Assembly (NCBI RefSeq): GCF_014196205.1
Contig: NZ_JACIDE010000015.1
Span: 1 to 64,000, forward strand
Source of the DNA: Anoxybacteroides voinovskiense
Lineage (GTDB): Bacteria > Bacillota > Bacilli > Bacillales > Anoxybacillaceae
DNA length: 64,000 nt
Direction: 5' to 3'
This document shows, piece after piece, positions 27,296 through 36,404 of this stretch. The notes beneath the pieces were generated by a model. That model saw only the letters and a list, made by a program, of their open reading frames with translations, made no database searches and was not told the origin of the DNA. The stretch's first letter is position 1. Each line of letters starts with the position of its first letter. The position numbers and the translations under genes were made by a program.

Positions 27296-28530
27296 ACAAG
27301 CTTATTACCCCAATTATTATCCTATTTGCTTCAAATAATCAAAAAACAATATCAAATCATTGTGTATCTGATGGGTTCCTTACTCGGAAAATTCTTGAAT
27401 ATCCAGAACTTGGACGAACCTATCCAAAAGCCATATCAGAAGCTTCAGGTCGATGACCTTCCAATCATCGGTGTGCCAGAAACGCTGGGCTATCGAAAGC
27501 TTCTTGCAGGCTACGAGGCACAACACGACCATCCTTTGCGGGCGATTCAACGCCGGGCGAAGTTCAAATACAGTGTTCCGGATTCGTTGACTTGTCCCCA
27601 ACGCTAGGCGACTCTCCTCCTACCTGTACGTCAACAACGACGGAAAAGACTAATACCAATGCAAAGTATTCCAGTATCGGCTCATCCATCGGAACCAGTT
27701 CACTAAGCAAACGTTCCTTCGTCGTCCGCACTGCACTGCAAAAAGACACTTGAGAAAATCAAATAGCAAAAGGAATTTAACCTCTACAGGTGCAAGAACA
27801 ACGACTGTCCGTTTTACCAAAAGAACCTTCGCCGAATGACAAAGAAGAAGGGCCAACGTTTCAAGCAGAATCCTTAAGCCTTCAAAGTGCAGTATCTGTT
27901 TCGGGAGTTCCGGTTTGACTTTCTCCCGTTGGTTTCCTCATCGCCCATCAAGCCGAAAGTCGATTTGTCCCGGCTCGCCGTACCGCTGCACGTTTTGGGA
28001 CTCGTGTTGACGTATGACGGCGGTAGTCATGAAAGACATCCATCGCTTGTCGATTCCCCATCATACAGTACTCAACTACACCAACAACTTCGCGTTTTTA
28101 AATAAGTCCTTTATGAGCCGATTCCCCTATGAGTTGTCCAGCTGTCCGATTCGTTCTGCGGGGACGAGAAGTATATTCGCTTCAAAAGACGATGGTATTA
28201 CCTATTCTTTATGTTTGACGCGGGAAAAAGATTATGCTGTCTTATCACGTTGCGCCAACCTAGACACACTCTCGGCCACCCAATCCATCGATGATGTCCT
28301 GCGAACTCTGCCATCCCTCTCGGACAACTTGTCGTTCATCGTGGATGGCAATCCAATTTACCTGTACCTGCTGCCGCAGCACTTCTTTACCCAGCACGGG
28401 ATTTCGTTTGACGTCCGCCAAGTAATCGAGCTGACCAATGAGTATTCGGTGGCCGAAGCTCATCGCCATGGCTCAGGACTTTCTTCGAAAAGAGGCGGTC
28501 TAGCCTTTTTATCCGCCGGGTTCCATGAAT
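27296..28530 (+). pseudogene. Decayed DDE transposase with zinc ribbon
   Basis: Pieces of one transposase lie in successive frames: SLLPQLLSYLLQIIKKQ ... AIQRRAKFKYSVPDSLTCP (first frame), FREFRFDFLPLVSSSPIKPK (second), then MKDIHRLSIPHHTVLNY ... DNLSFIVDGNPIYL ... QHGISFDVRQVIELTNE (third). At least three frameshifts and several stops separate them. The IS family is uncertain; it resembles a common Geobacillus DDE element with an N-terminal Cys-rich domain. Confidence 0.7.
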
Positions 28531-28836
28531 CAGAAAACCGACCAAATTCGGCGAAGCGAATCCTTGACCAACCGAACCTAATAAAAGGTGAAATTTAGTA
28601 AGAATGACTCCCTATGCCCTCTTTTTGACCCCGTCGCCCTTGACAGCCCTTTCGCACCTTGGCGAGTGTTAGTCAATGTTGAATCCAAATCCAAGTATGC
28701 CCCATTATGCTCAATGGCATGACGGATATGGGGTTTTCATAGAACTTTTAACGCTACCTAGTGTTTTAAGGAATTTTTCTACATAAAATCCCTATTTGAA
28801 TCCGATATATTCTTTATTGTGTATTAATTTATTGAA
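28531..28836. other. Non-coding IS-derived spacer
   Basis: Continuation of the decayed element; no frame or regulatory site can be supported. Confidence 0.4.
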
Positions 28837-30190
28837 CTGTAGATGAGCAATTTTCATTACAATAATTATCGTTTAAAAAGAGACAAACAGGGTACCCCTT
28901 AGGCGACATGGAGCTGTTTTTTGATCACATCAATGGGAATCTCTTGCTTCGCAGCGTTATAGATGAACTCAACGACGCTGTGACCTTTCCGTGATTGAAG
29001 AAGCTCCAGTCCAGCGGAAAGGGTTTGTTGGGATTCGGCGATGCAGTATACGGAGGCCAACAGCACCACTGCCCAATACCGTTTCACCGCCCGAATGTGA
29101 CGAACAAGGTACCCATCGAACTTCAGCTGGTCTTTTGCCTGTCGGAAAAAGCATTCGATCGACCAGCGTTGGGCATAGTAACGCAAGATATCTTCATCAC
29201 TCAGCTCCCGATCGGTGCTCAAGATGCCATGAAGATGTTCGGGTGTCATCGGCTGAGCAGCCTTCGGAGTAAGCAGCACCACCGCATCATCAAGACCGTT
29301 GAGCGCGCCTTCGTAGCGGTAGACACGATAGCGCTCGTTCCCCACCGTGACGAGGCGGGTGTCTCGCGGTTCGAGATAGCGGGCGAACTGCTTGGCTTGG
29401 ATGGCGATGCCTTTCGGGTAGAGAATTCGGTTCGTCTTGAGCATCGCGATGACATGGAATCCCTTTTTCAGGCAGGCTTCGATGAGCTCTTTGGACGGAT
29501 ACCATGAATCCATGAGCACATACACCGGATGATTCGGCTTCACCTTGAGCGAAGAAAGCATCTCCATCGCTAGGTCGACTTTGCTTGTTCCCGTCGCCTT
29601 ATCATAAAGACGAAACGCGAACGGGAATGCTTGAGTCATGGTGTGTACCATCAGCCAAACTAGCGAATGCCCCCAGACCGATTGATGATCTTTGTGGGAG
29701 CAATGCCAATCACACCCTTGAATGGCGTGCGTGGCTCGTGACGAAGGCTTCGTTTTTTGGCAAATCGTATCATCGATCGAAACAAAAAGGGGTGAATTCT
29801 CTCGTTTCGAGCTGCGTTCGACACGACGAGAATCCACTGCTGGGGTTTGCGAAGCAACGTCTCTTCATCCCAAGGGCTTTTCGTGAAAAAATGGCTGAGC
29901 GTTGTTCGATGGTTGGAATGAAAACTCCAGTGATGGACATCGGTCAACGTTCCCAAAAATCCCTTGGTAGTCAAGGCATCCACAATATGAACGAGATGCT
30001 TGATGACCGGTTTCTAAAAATAAAGCGCCAACCCCAACGCCATGAAAAACTTGTGGATTCCTTAATGATGTGCTAATCTATTCATGAAACATGAGCCTCC
30101 TTGTGAATGGTTGGTTAGCACATCTATTTTAACCAAGGAGTCGGGTTCATGTCTCCTTGTTTGTTTGGATGTAAATTTGCTCAACTACAG
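28837..30190. mobile_element. IS701/IS5377-like insertion sequence, 1354 bp, inactive
   Basis: The ends are inverted repeats beginning CTGTAGATGAGCAATTTT and CTGTAGTTGAGCAAATTT. TATTGAA occurs directly outside both ends, consistent with a 7-bp target duplication. The internal transposase is broken. A fragment of the same element lies near 0.95 kb. Confidence 0.75.
28899..30085 (-). pseudogene. IS701/IS4-type transposase, interrupted
   Basis: The C-terminal 300 residues are open and carry the catalytic region (SIDDTICQKTKPSSRATHA, VLMDSWYPSKELIEACLK, RWSIECFFRQAKDQLKF). The N-terminal part reads MNRLAHH-stop-GIHKFFMALGLALYF-stop-KPVIKHLVHIVDALTTK in another frame. So there are two nonsense changes plus one frameshift near 29.83 kb. 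The element cannot move by itself. Confidence 0.85.
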
Positions 30191-31026
30191 TATTGAATAT
30201 AAATATTCACATTTAAGTTATGTGATTATTTCACATCACATGATATAAAAACCAAAAATACCAGACGTGTTGATTAACCATTAAAAACCAGTTGACATTG
30301 CTCTATTCCTAGCTTTTCTGCCGTAGGCGGAAAAGCTTGTGTTCAGTCAAATGATTCTGTGTTTTTTAGTAAAATAATGGATAATCAACACTCGTGCAAA
30401 AATACAAAAGTTTTTTCGTGGGCAAGATTTTATAAGTCTTCATACTTACTGCTCCTTAACTTAGATACTCTCTATTTTTATAGCTTTAACAGATAACCTA
30501 CGTCACGTTATAAGATAAATCCGAGTAAAAGATACCACTATCAGCAATTAAAAATTTTGCAACAACTTCTAGGACAAACATAGAACATTAGTTCTTGAAA
30601 TGTTATAATTATTTTGTACATCAAATGCTCTAATTATCCAATAAATCCAGATAAGCTGCACAAAAGTGCTCCCTTCCTAATAGCAGAACATAACTCTCTA
30701 CAGACCAGCATTCCTTATTCTCGAGCTTGCCACAAAAAACGTGTTAGATTAAAGCATTCAAACTTCCGCAAAAGCAGTCGGATGTACGTTTTACGCCGTA
30801 AATGTACTAAAGCGAAGGATGTTCTTTATGAAATCGTAAAACATCTACAGTTGTTATTTCCAAAAACAACCATAAAAATAATGAAGCTTTTGTCATTATA
30901 TATTTTTTCGGCTCTTTACCATAACATGTACTTTGTACTCTCCAGAGAAAGACATTGATTCAAAAACAATACGCAACCTGTAATGCTAGCAGCCAACTAG
31001 CACCGCGGTTAATATAAAATATTCGG
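30191..31026. other. Long AT-rich spacer, no supported gene
   Basis: About 840 bp. The only longer open frame (114 codons, 30614-30958) lacks a ribosome site and recognisable motifs. It is probably eroded mobile DNA between the IS and the methyltransferase promoter. Confidence 0.4.
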
Positions 31027-31055
31027 TTGATCTTTTTGACATTTTTTATTATAAT
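31027..31055 (+). promoter_or_regulatory. SigA promoter of the C5 methyltransferase
   Basis: TTGATC - 17 nt - TATAAT, 39 bp before the ATG; the -10 is a perfect match. The -35 hexamer contains GATC, the predicted methylation target, which could let the enzyme sense its own activity (inference). Confidence 0.7.
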
Positions 31056-31093
31056 ATTTGTTGGGTACTTTTTATACCGAAAGGATGTTCTTC

Positions 31094-32344
31094 ATGATTA
31101 AAGTTATAGAATTATTTGCAGGTGTCGGTGGTTTTCGTCTAGGGTTGGAATCCGTCGGTGGATTTGAAGTAGTATGGGCAAATCAATGGGAACCGTCAAA
31201 AAAAGCACAAGACGCCTTTGAATGCTACGTGAGACAGTTTAAAAATAAGGGTACGCATTCAAACGAAGATATTGCTACTGTAGATGAAAAATCTCTAGTA
31301 AGTTTTAATGCAAATCTTCTGGTTGGAGGGTTTCCTTGTCAAGATTACTCTGTAGCTCGGAGTTTGTCTGGAGAAAAAGGAATTGAAGGAAAAAAAGGCA
31401 TTCTATTCTGGGAAATAGTCCGTATCCTAAAGGAATTAAGACCTAGATATGTATTATTAGAAAATGTTGACAGATTAATCAAATCTCCTGCCAAGCAACG
31501 TGGGAGAGATTTTTCAGTTATGCTAGCAAGTCTTCGTGACTTAAATTATTCAGTAGAATGGAGAATCATTAATGCAGCCGATTATGGTTTTGCACAAAGA
31601 AGGCGCAGAATTTTCATTTTTGCAGTACAAAATGATACTTCTTTCGTTGCAAAAATGAACAAAATCGACAATGTAACCATATTACATCATAAAGGATTTT
31701 TTGCAAAACCATTTCCGGTAGAAGAGTGTACGAACGAGAAGCATAAGCCCCTGTCTTTTACTTTGCCATGTGACATTTTAGAAATCTCAAATAAATTTTC
31801 GGCTAAATTTCTAAATAGCGGTATTATGAAAAACGGTAATGTATACACAGAAGAACTGATTCCTATCAAGGAATCGCCTATTACCTTAGGTGAAATTCTT
31901 CAGACAAACGTAGGAGAAAAATACTATTTAGATAAAAAGACAATAGAGAAATTTCAATATTTAAAGGGACCAAAAAAGATTGAAAGAACTTCTTCTACTG
32001 GTCATAAATATATATTTTCGGAAGGTGGTATGGCATTCCCTGATTCATTGGACATGCCTGGTCGTACAATGCTAACTAGTGAGGGAACTGTGAATCGAAG
32101 CAGTCATGTAATTGAAGATCCTGTTACAAAAAAACTTAGAATTCTAACCCCAGTGGAGTGCGAGAGACTCAACGGCTTCCCCGATAATTGGACTGAAGGT
32201 ATGCCTGAACGCATGCGTTATTTCTGTATGGGAAATGCCTTAGTTGTTGGTCTAATAAAAAAAATGGGGGAGCGAATAAAAGAAATTGAGTCTGAAGAGA
32301 CAACAAAAGCGGAAGAAAGAATAATACAACTGTCTTTGTTCTAA
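31094..32344 (+). CDS. C5-cytosine DNA methyltransferase (M.Sau3AI-like)
   Basis: 416 residues. Motif I is LFAGVGGFRLGLES, IV GGFPCQDYSVA with catalytic cysteine, VI LLENVDRL, VIII QRRRRIF, IX LTPVECERLNGFP and X GNALVVGLIKKM. The length and the partner Sau3AI-like nuclease indicate protection of GATC sites by cytosine methylation. The ATG before IKVIELF has AAAGGA; an open stretch upstream has none. It is transcribed away from the nuclease, unlike the tandem order of the classical system, with IS debris between them. Confidence 0.9.
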   Translation: MIKVIELFAGVGGFRLGLESVGGFEVVWANQWEPSKKAQDAFECYVRQFKNKGTHSNEDIATVDEKSLVSFNANLLVGGFPCQDYSVARSLSGEKGIEGKKGILFWEIVRILKELRPRYVLLENVDRLIKSPAKQRGRDFSVMLASLRDLNYSVEWRIINAADYGFAQRRRRIFIFAVQNDTSFVAKMNKIDNVTILHHKGFFAKPFPVEECTNEKHKPLSFTLPCDILEISNKFSAKFLNSGIMKNGNVYTEELIPIKESPITLGEILQTNVGEKYYLDKKTIEKFQYLKGPKKIERTSSTGHKYIFSEGGMAFPDSLDMPGRTMLTSEGTVNRSSHVIEDPVTKKLRILTPVECERLNGFPDNWTEGMPERMRYFCMGNALVVGLIKKMGERIKEIESEETTKAEERIIQLSLF

Positions 32345-32360
32345 ATAATATTATATTTCC

Positions 32361-32406
32361 GTCTCAAAAGTGCTCGTATATCGTTCGCTTTTGAGACAAT
32401 TTTTTG
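32361..32406 (+). terminator. Terminator after the methyltransferase
   Basis: Stem GTCTCAAAAG / CTTTTGAGAC, then AATTTTTT, 17 bp past the stop codon. Confidence 0.75.
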
Positions 32407-32472
32407 ACAAGAAAACATCATATTCTGCTCCCCATGTCAAATAGTCCGCGTTTTATAGCTACTATGCAAACA

Positions 32473-32515
32473 AAATGCCTCTGATTCTTTGGTACAAAAG
32501 AGCTCAGAGGCATTT
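32473..32515. terminator. Second hairpin, convergent boundary
   Basis: Stem AAATGCCTCTGA / TCAGAGGCATTT with a 19-nt loop. It lies between the methyltransferase and the minus-strand genes and may act on either strand. Confidence 0.4.
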
Positions 32516-32699
32516 ATACATACTTCGGGTGTGTATCTAGTTGCAAGGACAGATACCTAGAATCTTCGGAGGGGGATTTATCCCTAGGATCGCAAATGTT
32601 TGTCCTATTTCAGTCATGGATTCTGTACACCGTTAGAGTTTCCGCCTTTTGATAGAAAGCTCCTTAACATGAGGGATTAATATCCGCCCACTTCAAATG

Positions 32700-32900
32700 T
32701 TAATCATCCCAAAAAAACTCATACGTCGCCACTAGTTCCCGAAACGTTCCTTCGTCCTTTACTGGAAGAAGTGGGCTTTCGGTCGTTTCATAGCACTCTC
32801 GGTGGATGACGGTGTTAATAATGTCGAGTACGACTTTGTCTAGGCGTTGGAATTGTCTCGAACAAATCGGACAGCGCAGTCTTTTATAAACGAAAAGCAT
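32700..32900 (-). CDS. Small CPxC protein of unknown function
   Basis: 66 residues with one zinc-type knuckle (RLRCPICSRQF) and a second cysteine (HRECYE); ends VATYEFFWDD. The ATG has GGAG. It sits directly downstream of a truncated copy of the PLD-SF2 helicase tail. The intact helicase at 45.5-48 kb is followed by the last residues of the same small protein (VATYEFFG), so helicase plus this protein was an ancestral pair. Function unknown. Confidence 0.55.
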   Translation of the reverse strand: MLFVYKRLRCPICSRQFQRLDKVVLDIINTVIHRECYETTESPLLPVKDEGTFRELVATYEFFWDD

Positions 32901-33002
32901 AAGCGCTCCATCTCCCTTTTTCCACGTTATCGCTTTCCTCCACTTTTTCTCTCAGTAAACGTCAAATAGCCCCCACCTTTTTGAAGGCCGGGGCTTGGGG
33001 TA

Positions 33003-34619
33003 TTATTTAGTTAGCTGATGAAAAGCAATACATGAAACAGGGAGTGTGGTTGACCAAGGAAGCATTTGATCCAATGCGTTCTTGTCTGACAAATCCATAT
33101 TGGGAAGCTTCTCAAAAAGATAGCGAAGGTAGTAATACGGATTTAGTTGATTCGCTTTCGCTGTTTCCACTATGCTGTAGATGATGGCACTTGCCCGTGC
33201 ACCTTGTGGTGTATTCGCGAAAAGCCAATTTTTCCTTCCGATGACTACCGATTTGATCGAGCGTTCGCTGCGATTATTATCGATCTCCAGTCGCCCATCC
33301 TCTAAAAAGGCCACTAATTTATCCCATTGGTTCAGACAATACGAAATGGCTTTTCCTAATGCGCTCTTTGGCAACACGTGCTGTTTTTGCTTTTGAAGCC
33401 ATGACAAAAAAGCGTCTAAGATAGGCTTGCTTTGTTTTAGACGTTCTTCATACCGAATTTCGGGTTTTAGTTTTTTTAATTTGCGTTCCACCGCAAACAG
33501 TTGGTTACAGAAATTCAGCCCTTCCGTTGCGGTCACTGGGGTCACGCTATTGGCAGGCATGGATCTTAATGCGTCTGTAAATCCTCTACGCGCATGAGCC
33601 CAACAACCAACCAAGGTTACGTTCGGCACTTGATGGTACCCTGCGTATCCATCCACCTGCAAATAGCCTTGAAAACCGTTCAGGAAATTTTTTGGGTTTT
33701 CCCCTGCTCTCGTTTCCTGATACTCATAAAGAATGATAGGAGGTCCTTCTACCCCTGTCTGGTACTGCCACAAATAGGAAGTGGAAGTAGCTGGTCTTCC
33801 GGGTTCTTGAAGAACCTGAAGGGTAGTTTCATCGGCATGAATAATATCCAGCTCCAGAAGATGTTCATGCATTCGATGATACAGCACACTCAGCCATTGT
33901 TCCGCTCCTTTTATCATCCAATTGGCAAAGGTTTGGCGAGAAAGAGGGATGCCCATTCGCTGAAACTGTTTTTCTTGGCGGTATAACGGGAGCCCTTCTA
34001 CATATTTTTGCGTCATAATATGTGCCAAAATAGAAGGAGAGGCGAAACTGCCCGGAATGACCGATTTCGGTCTAGGCGCTGTTTGAATAGGCGTTTCGAT
34101 CTCATGGTGCTCACAATGGCGACAAGAATAGACATATTGTACGTGTTTCACCACTTTTAATTCCGCAGGAATATAGACAAGTTCTTGGCGCACTTCCGTA
34201 CTCATTTCATGCAGCGTTCCACCGCAACACGAACAGACCTGCTCTTCATCGGATAAACGGTATTCGACCGTTTCCACCGGCAGGTTTTCCAGCATCGCTT
34301 CGCGGTGACCACGTGTTTTCCGACGGCGTTGATAACGAATGGACTCTAACGCAGGTTCCGGCAACTCAAGGTTCGATTCGTTTTCTACCTCGTTGAATAG
34401 TTCCAATTGACCGGGATGGATTTTTTCACTTGAAACGCCAAAGCGTTTGTGCTGCAGAAGGCGAAGTTGTTCTTCGTACCATTTTAATTTGGCTTCCAAC
34501 TCCTGTTGCTTTTTTAGTTCCGCCTTTAATTCCGCATTTTGCTTTTCCAGCATTTCTAAGCGTTTAAGGAGATCTTCCATTGTAAGATGAGAATGAGGGA
34601 ATTTCGCTGTTGTTTTCAT
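33003..34619 (-). CDS. tnpC: IS66 transposase TnpC
   Basis: 538 residues starting MKTTAKFPHSH. An N-terminal leucine-rich coiled coil is followed by HKRFGVSSEKI, a zinc-binding region (CSCCGG and CRHCEHHE), then the DDE core (IIHADETTLQVL, LQVDGYAGYH, DNNRSERSIKSVVIGRKNWL) and a C-terminal NPYYYLRYLFEKLPN. All catalytic acids appear present, so the element is probably active. Confidence 0.95.
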   Translation of the reverse strand: MKTTAKFPHSHLTMEDLLKRLEMLEKQNAELKAELKKQQELEAKLKWYEEQLRLLQHKRFGVSSEKIHPGQLELFNEVENESNLELPEPALESIRYQRRRKTRGHREAMLENLPVETVEYRLSDEEQVCSCCGGTLHEMSTEVRQELVYIPAELKVVKHVQYVYSCRHCEHHEIETPIQTAPRPKSVIPGSFASPSILAHIMTQKYVEGLPLYRQEKQFQRMGIPLSRQTFANWMIKGAEQWLSVLYHRMHEHLLELDIIHADETTLQVLQEPGRPATSTSYLWQYQTGVEGPPIILYEYQETRAGENPKNFLNGFQGYLQVDGYAGYHQVPNVTLVGCWAHARRGFTDALRSMPANSVTPVTATEGLNFCNQLFAVERKLKKLKPEIRYEERLKQSKPILDAFLSWLQKQKQHVLPKSALGKAISYCLNQWDKLVAFLEDGRLEIDNNRSERSIKSVVIGRKNWLFANTPQGARASAIIYSIVETAKANQLNPYYYLRYLFEKLPNMDLSDKNALDQMLPWSTTLPVSCIAFHQLTK

Positions 34620-34666
34620 ATCTTCATTATACAACAAAACAGCGGAATTCCCTGAATTTTTATTAT

Positions 34667-35023
34667 TTAAATAACTTTCTTTGCGGTTACAGAAGAGTGA
34701 GCTTGTTTCTGATCCATCGATAGTCCATCGAGTAGCCAGCGTAATTGGCGTGGACTAATTTGTAAAGGTTCCGGGCTGTGCTCTGAAGGCCAATCAAACG
34801 TTCCTCGTTCGAGTCGGCGATAATATAGCCAAAATCCGTTATGATCCCAATGAAGAATTTTCAGTTTATCCCGCCCACGATTGCAGAACACAAAAAGGCT
34901 AGAAGAAAAGGGATCGAGCTGGAATGTTTCTTGGACGATGGCTGCCAACCCATCGATGGATTTTCGCAGATCCGTACTCCCTCGAGCGAGGTACACATGG
35001 GTCACCGTGGCCGCATTCAACAT
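34667..35023 (-). CDS. tnpB: IS66 accessory protein TnpB
   Basis: 118 residues with the TnpB pattern VYLARGSTDLRKSIDGLAAI, SLFVFCNRGRDKLKILHWD and GFWLYYRRLERGTF. Required for IS66 transposition. It overlaps tnpA by 7 bp. A decayed second copy lies near 43.1 kb. Confidence 0.95.
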   Translation of the reverse strand: MLNAATVTHVYLARGSTDLRKSIDGLAAIVQETFQLDPFSSSLFVFCNRGRDKLKILHWDHNGFWLYYRRLERGTFDWPSEHSPEPLQISPRQLRWLLDGLSMDQKQAHSSVTAKKVI

Positions 35024-35334
35024 AACGTTTTCAACACCTTCACCACATCAGCCAAAAGCGAAGGGTGAAACCCTTGCTTCACCTCGATCGAACATTCGCC
35101 GATTTTCACTTGGATGGAATCCTCTTCAGAAAACGATACATCTGCCATCACAACGGATGCCCATTTTGTAGAGGGATTTGGTGTAGCGTTGGATCCTTCG
35201 ATTCGTTTGAGCCAGTACTTCAGTTGGTGAACCTTTACCCCATTCCTTTCACACCATTTGGCTTGTGTAAGACCACTTGCTCGGTAGGAGGCAATGCGCT
35301 GTTCCCACTCCTGTCGCAATTCGTTTTTATCCAT
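35017..35334 (-). CDS. tnpA: IS66 accessory protein TnpA
   Basis: 105 residues with the N-terminal helix-turn-helix WEQRIASYRASGLTQAKWCE and KVHQLKYWLKR characteristic of IS66 TnpA. First gene of the IS operon. Confidence 0.9.
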   Translation of the reverse strand: MDKNELRQEWEQRIASYRASGLTQAKWCERNGVKVHQLKYWLKRIEGSNATPNPSTKWASVVMADVSFSEEDSIQVKIGECSIEVKQGFHPSLLADVVKVLKTLC

Positions 35335-35419
35335 ATCAAAACTCCTTTCATAAAGATTTCTAAAGAAATTATGGCATGGATATAGTGGCAGAACTAGGTG
35401 GGAAGAATTTGACGCTTAC

Positions 35420-35805
35420 TTCTCTCAAAATACACATGCTACCGGTACTCACAAATTCCCCGCGTTCATTCGTATAACATGTGTTCGTCTTCCGGCGCGA
35501 TGGAGAAGTTAAGCGAGAAGACGTTATTTTCAAACGAAACAAGCCCGTTTGAACTGCCGCTCCATTTGGTCATCGGCATTTTGGCGATGAGTTTGGCGAC
35601 TTTTTGCTCGTCGTATTGCCATAAGCGCTTCGTTTCCCCGTCGGAGAAGTCGATGCGTTTTCGGTATTCTTTTTCCGTTAAATATTGATGGAAAAATGGG
35701 GCGGCTTCGGTTGGTGTCATTGGCAAATGCCAACTTGACGGTCCGCGGTTTAGCATCGCCTGCAAGACGACCATTTTGTAGCTTTTTGTCATCGTCGTTC
35801 GCTAA
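35420..35805 (-). pseudogene. Truncated helicase tail, IS66-interrupted copy
   Basis: About 110 codons (MTKSYKMVVLQAMLNRGPS ... NNVFSLNFSIAPEDE) match the C-terminus of the PLD-SF2 helicase near 45.6 kb at high identity. A tryptophan codon has become TGA and a later leucine TAG. The IS66 sits in the last codons; the final bases continue at 32939-32954. Upstream, the match ends abruptly at the 54-bp fragment of another gene. Confidence 0.9.
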
Positions 35806-35856
35806 CATCTTACTTTTCCTTGCAAAACACCTTCCACATCGTATCGGTGCCGCTCC
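35803..35856. repeat. 54-bp fragment of the 78-residue gene
   Basis: Second copy of 701-757, abutting the helicase remnant; marks an illegitimate recombination junction. Confidence 0.8.
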
Positions 35857-36116
35857 TACAAGCTGATGAACGGTAATCCAGGAGATTAAGCTACTTTTCA
35901 AAAGAAACTCAAATTTATAAAAAACTAATCGCCGGGAAATGTCATTAGGTTTTATGTGCTATCAGGTGCTTCGTGCAACATAGGAAGATGTAGGAAATCA
36001 AGAACAAGTACCGAGCTCATCTCGCATCATCCGCAAATACGAAAAGGTTCCTGGACTTTTTGGCTTGTTGAAAGAGAATCATACCAACATGGTGCAAGCA
36101 TTCCTTGATAGTGCAA

Positions 36117-36330
36117 AAAACACCTAACTTTGTCTTTTTGATACTGTATTCCTCACAGTTAAACCCAGTTGAACAGTTATGGAAGTGGCCACAAGATAAA
36201 GTTATTACCAATATGTTGCATATACGACATTGCCCAGTCTATTACTCAATTGGAACCATACGTCCTACACCACATAGATGAAATGTTATGTCGCGTCTTG
36301 CATATTGCGTCAACCAGAGGTTAGAATATC
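36117..36330 (+). pseudogene. IS630-family transposase C-terminal remnant
   Basis: TPNFVFLILYSSQLNPVEQL followed by WKW is the DDE-type C-terminal signature of IS630/Tc1 transposases. A second frame downstream gives AQSITQLEPYVLHHIDEML. Frameshifts and missing N-terminus show decay. Confidence 0.7.
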
Positions 36331-36404
36331 AATCTTTCCCCATTTAAGCTTTCCACTTCATTTCGTCACTGACATTTTTGGGGCATATCGCACGATTTTC
36401 CGTT

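Larger units (their letters stand above)
32955..35419. mobile_element. Complete IS66-family insertion sequence, 2465 bp
   Basis: The ends GTAAACGTCAAAT and (reverse complement) GTAAGCGTCAAAT have the GTAA start typical of IS66. An 8-bp direct repeat TTCTCTCA lies at 32947-32954 and 35420-35427, the usual IS66 target size. It contains intact tnpA, tnpB and tnpC and interrupted the tail of a helicase gene copy. Confidence 0.95.

Noticed and set aside
29660-29983. Separate 107-codon gene
   Set aside because: It is the shifted N-terminal frame of the broken IS701-like transposase.
30614-30958. Open frame of 114 codons on the plus strand
   Set aside because: No ribosome site, no recognisable motif and an unusual composition within a stretch of IS debris.
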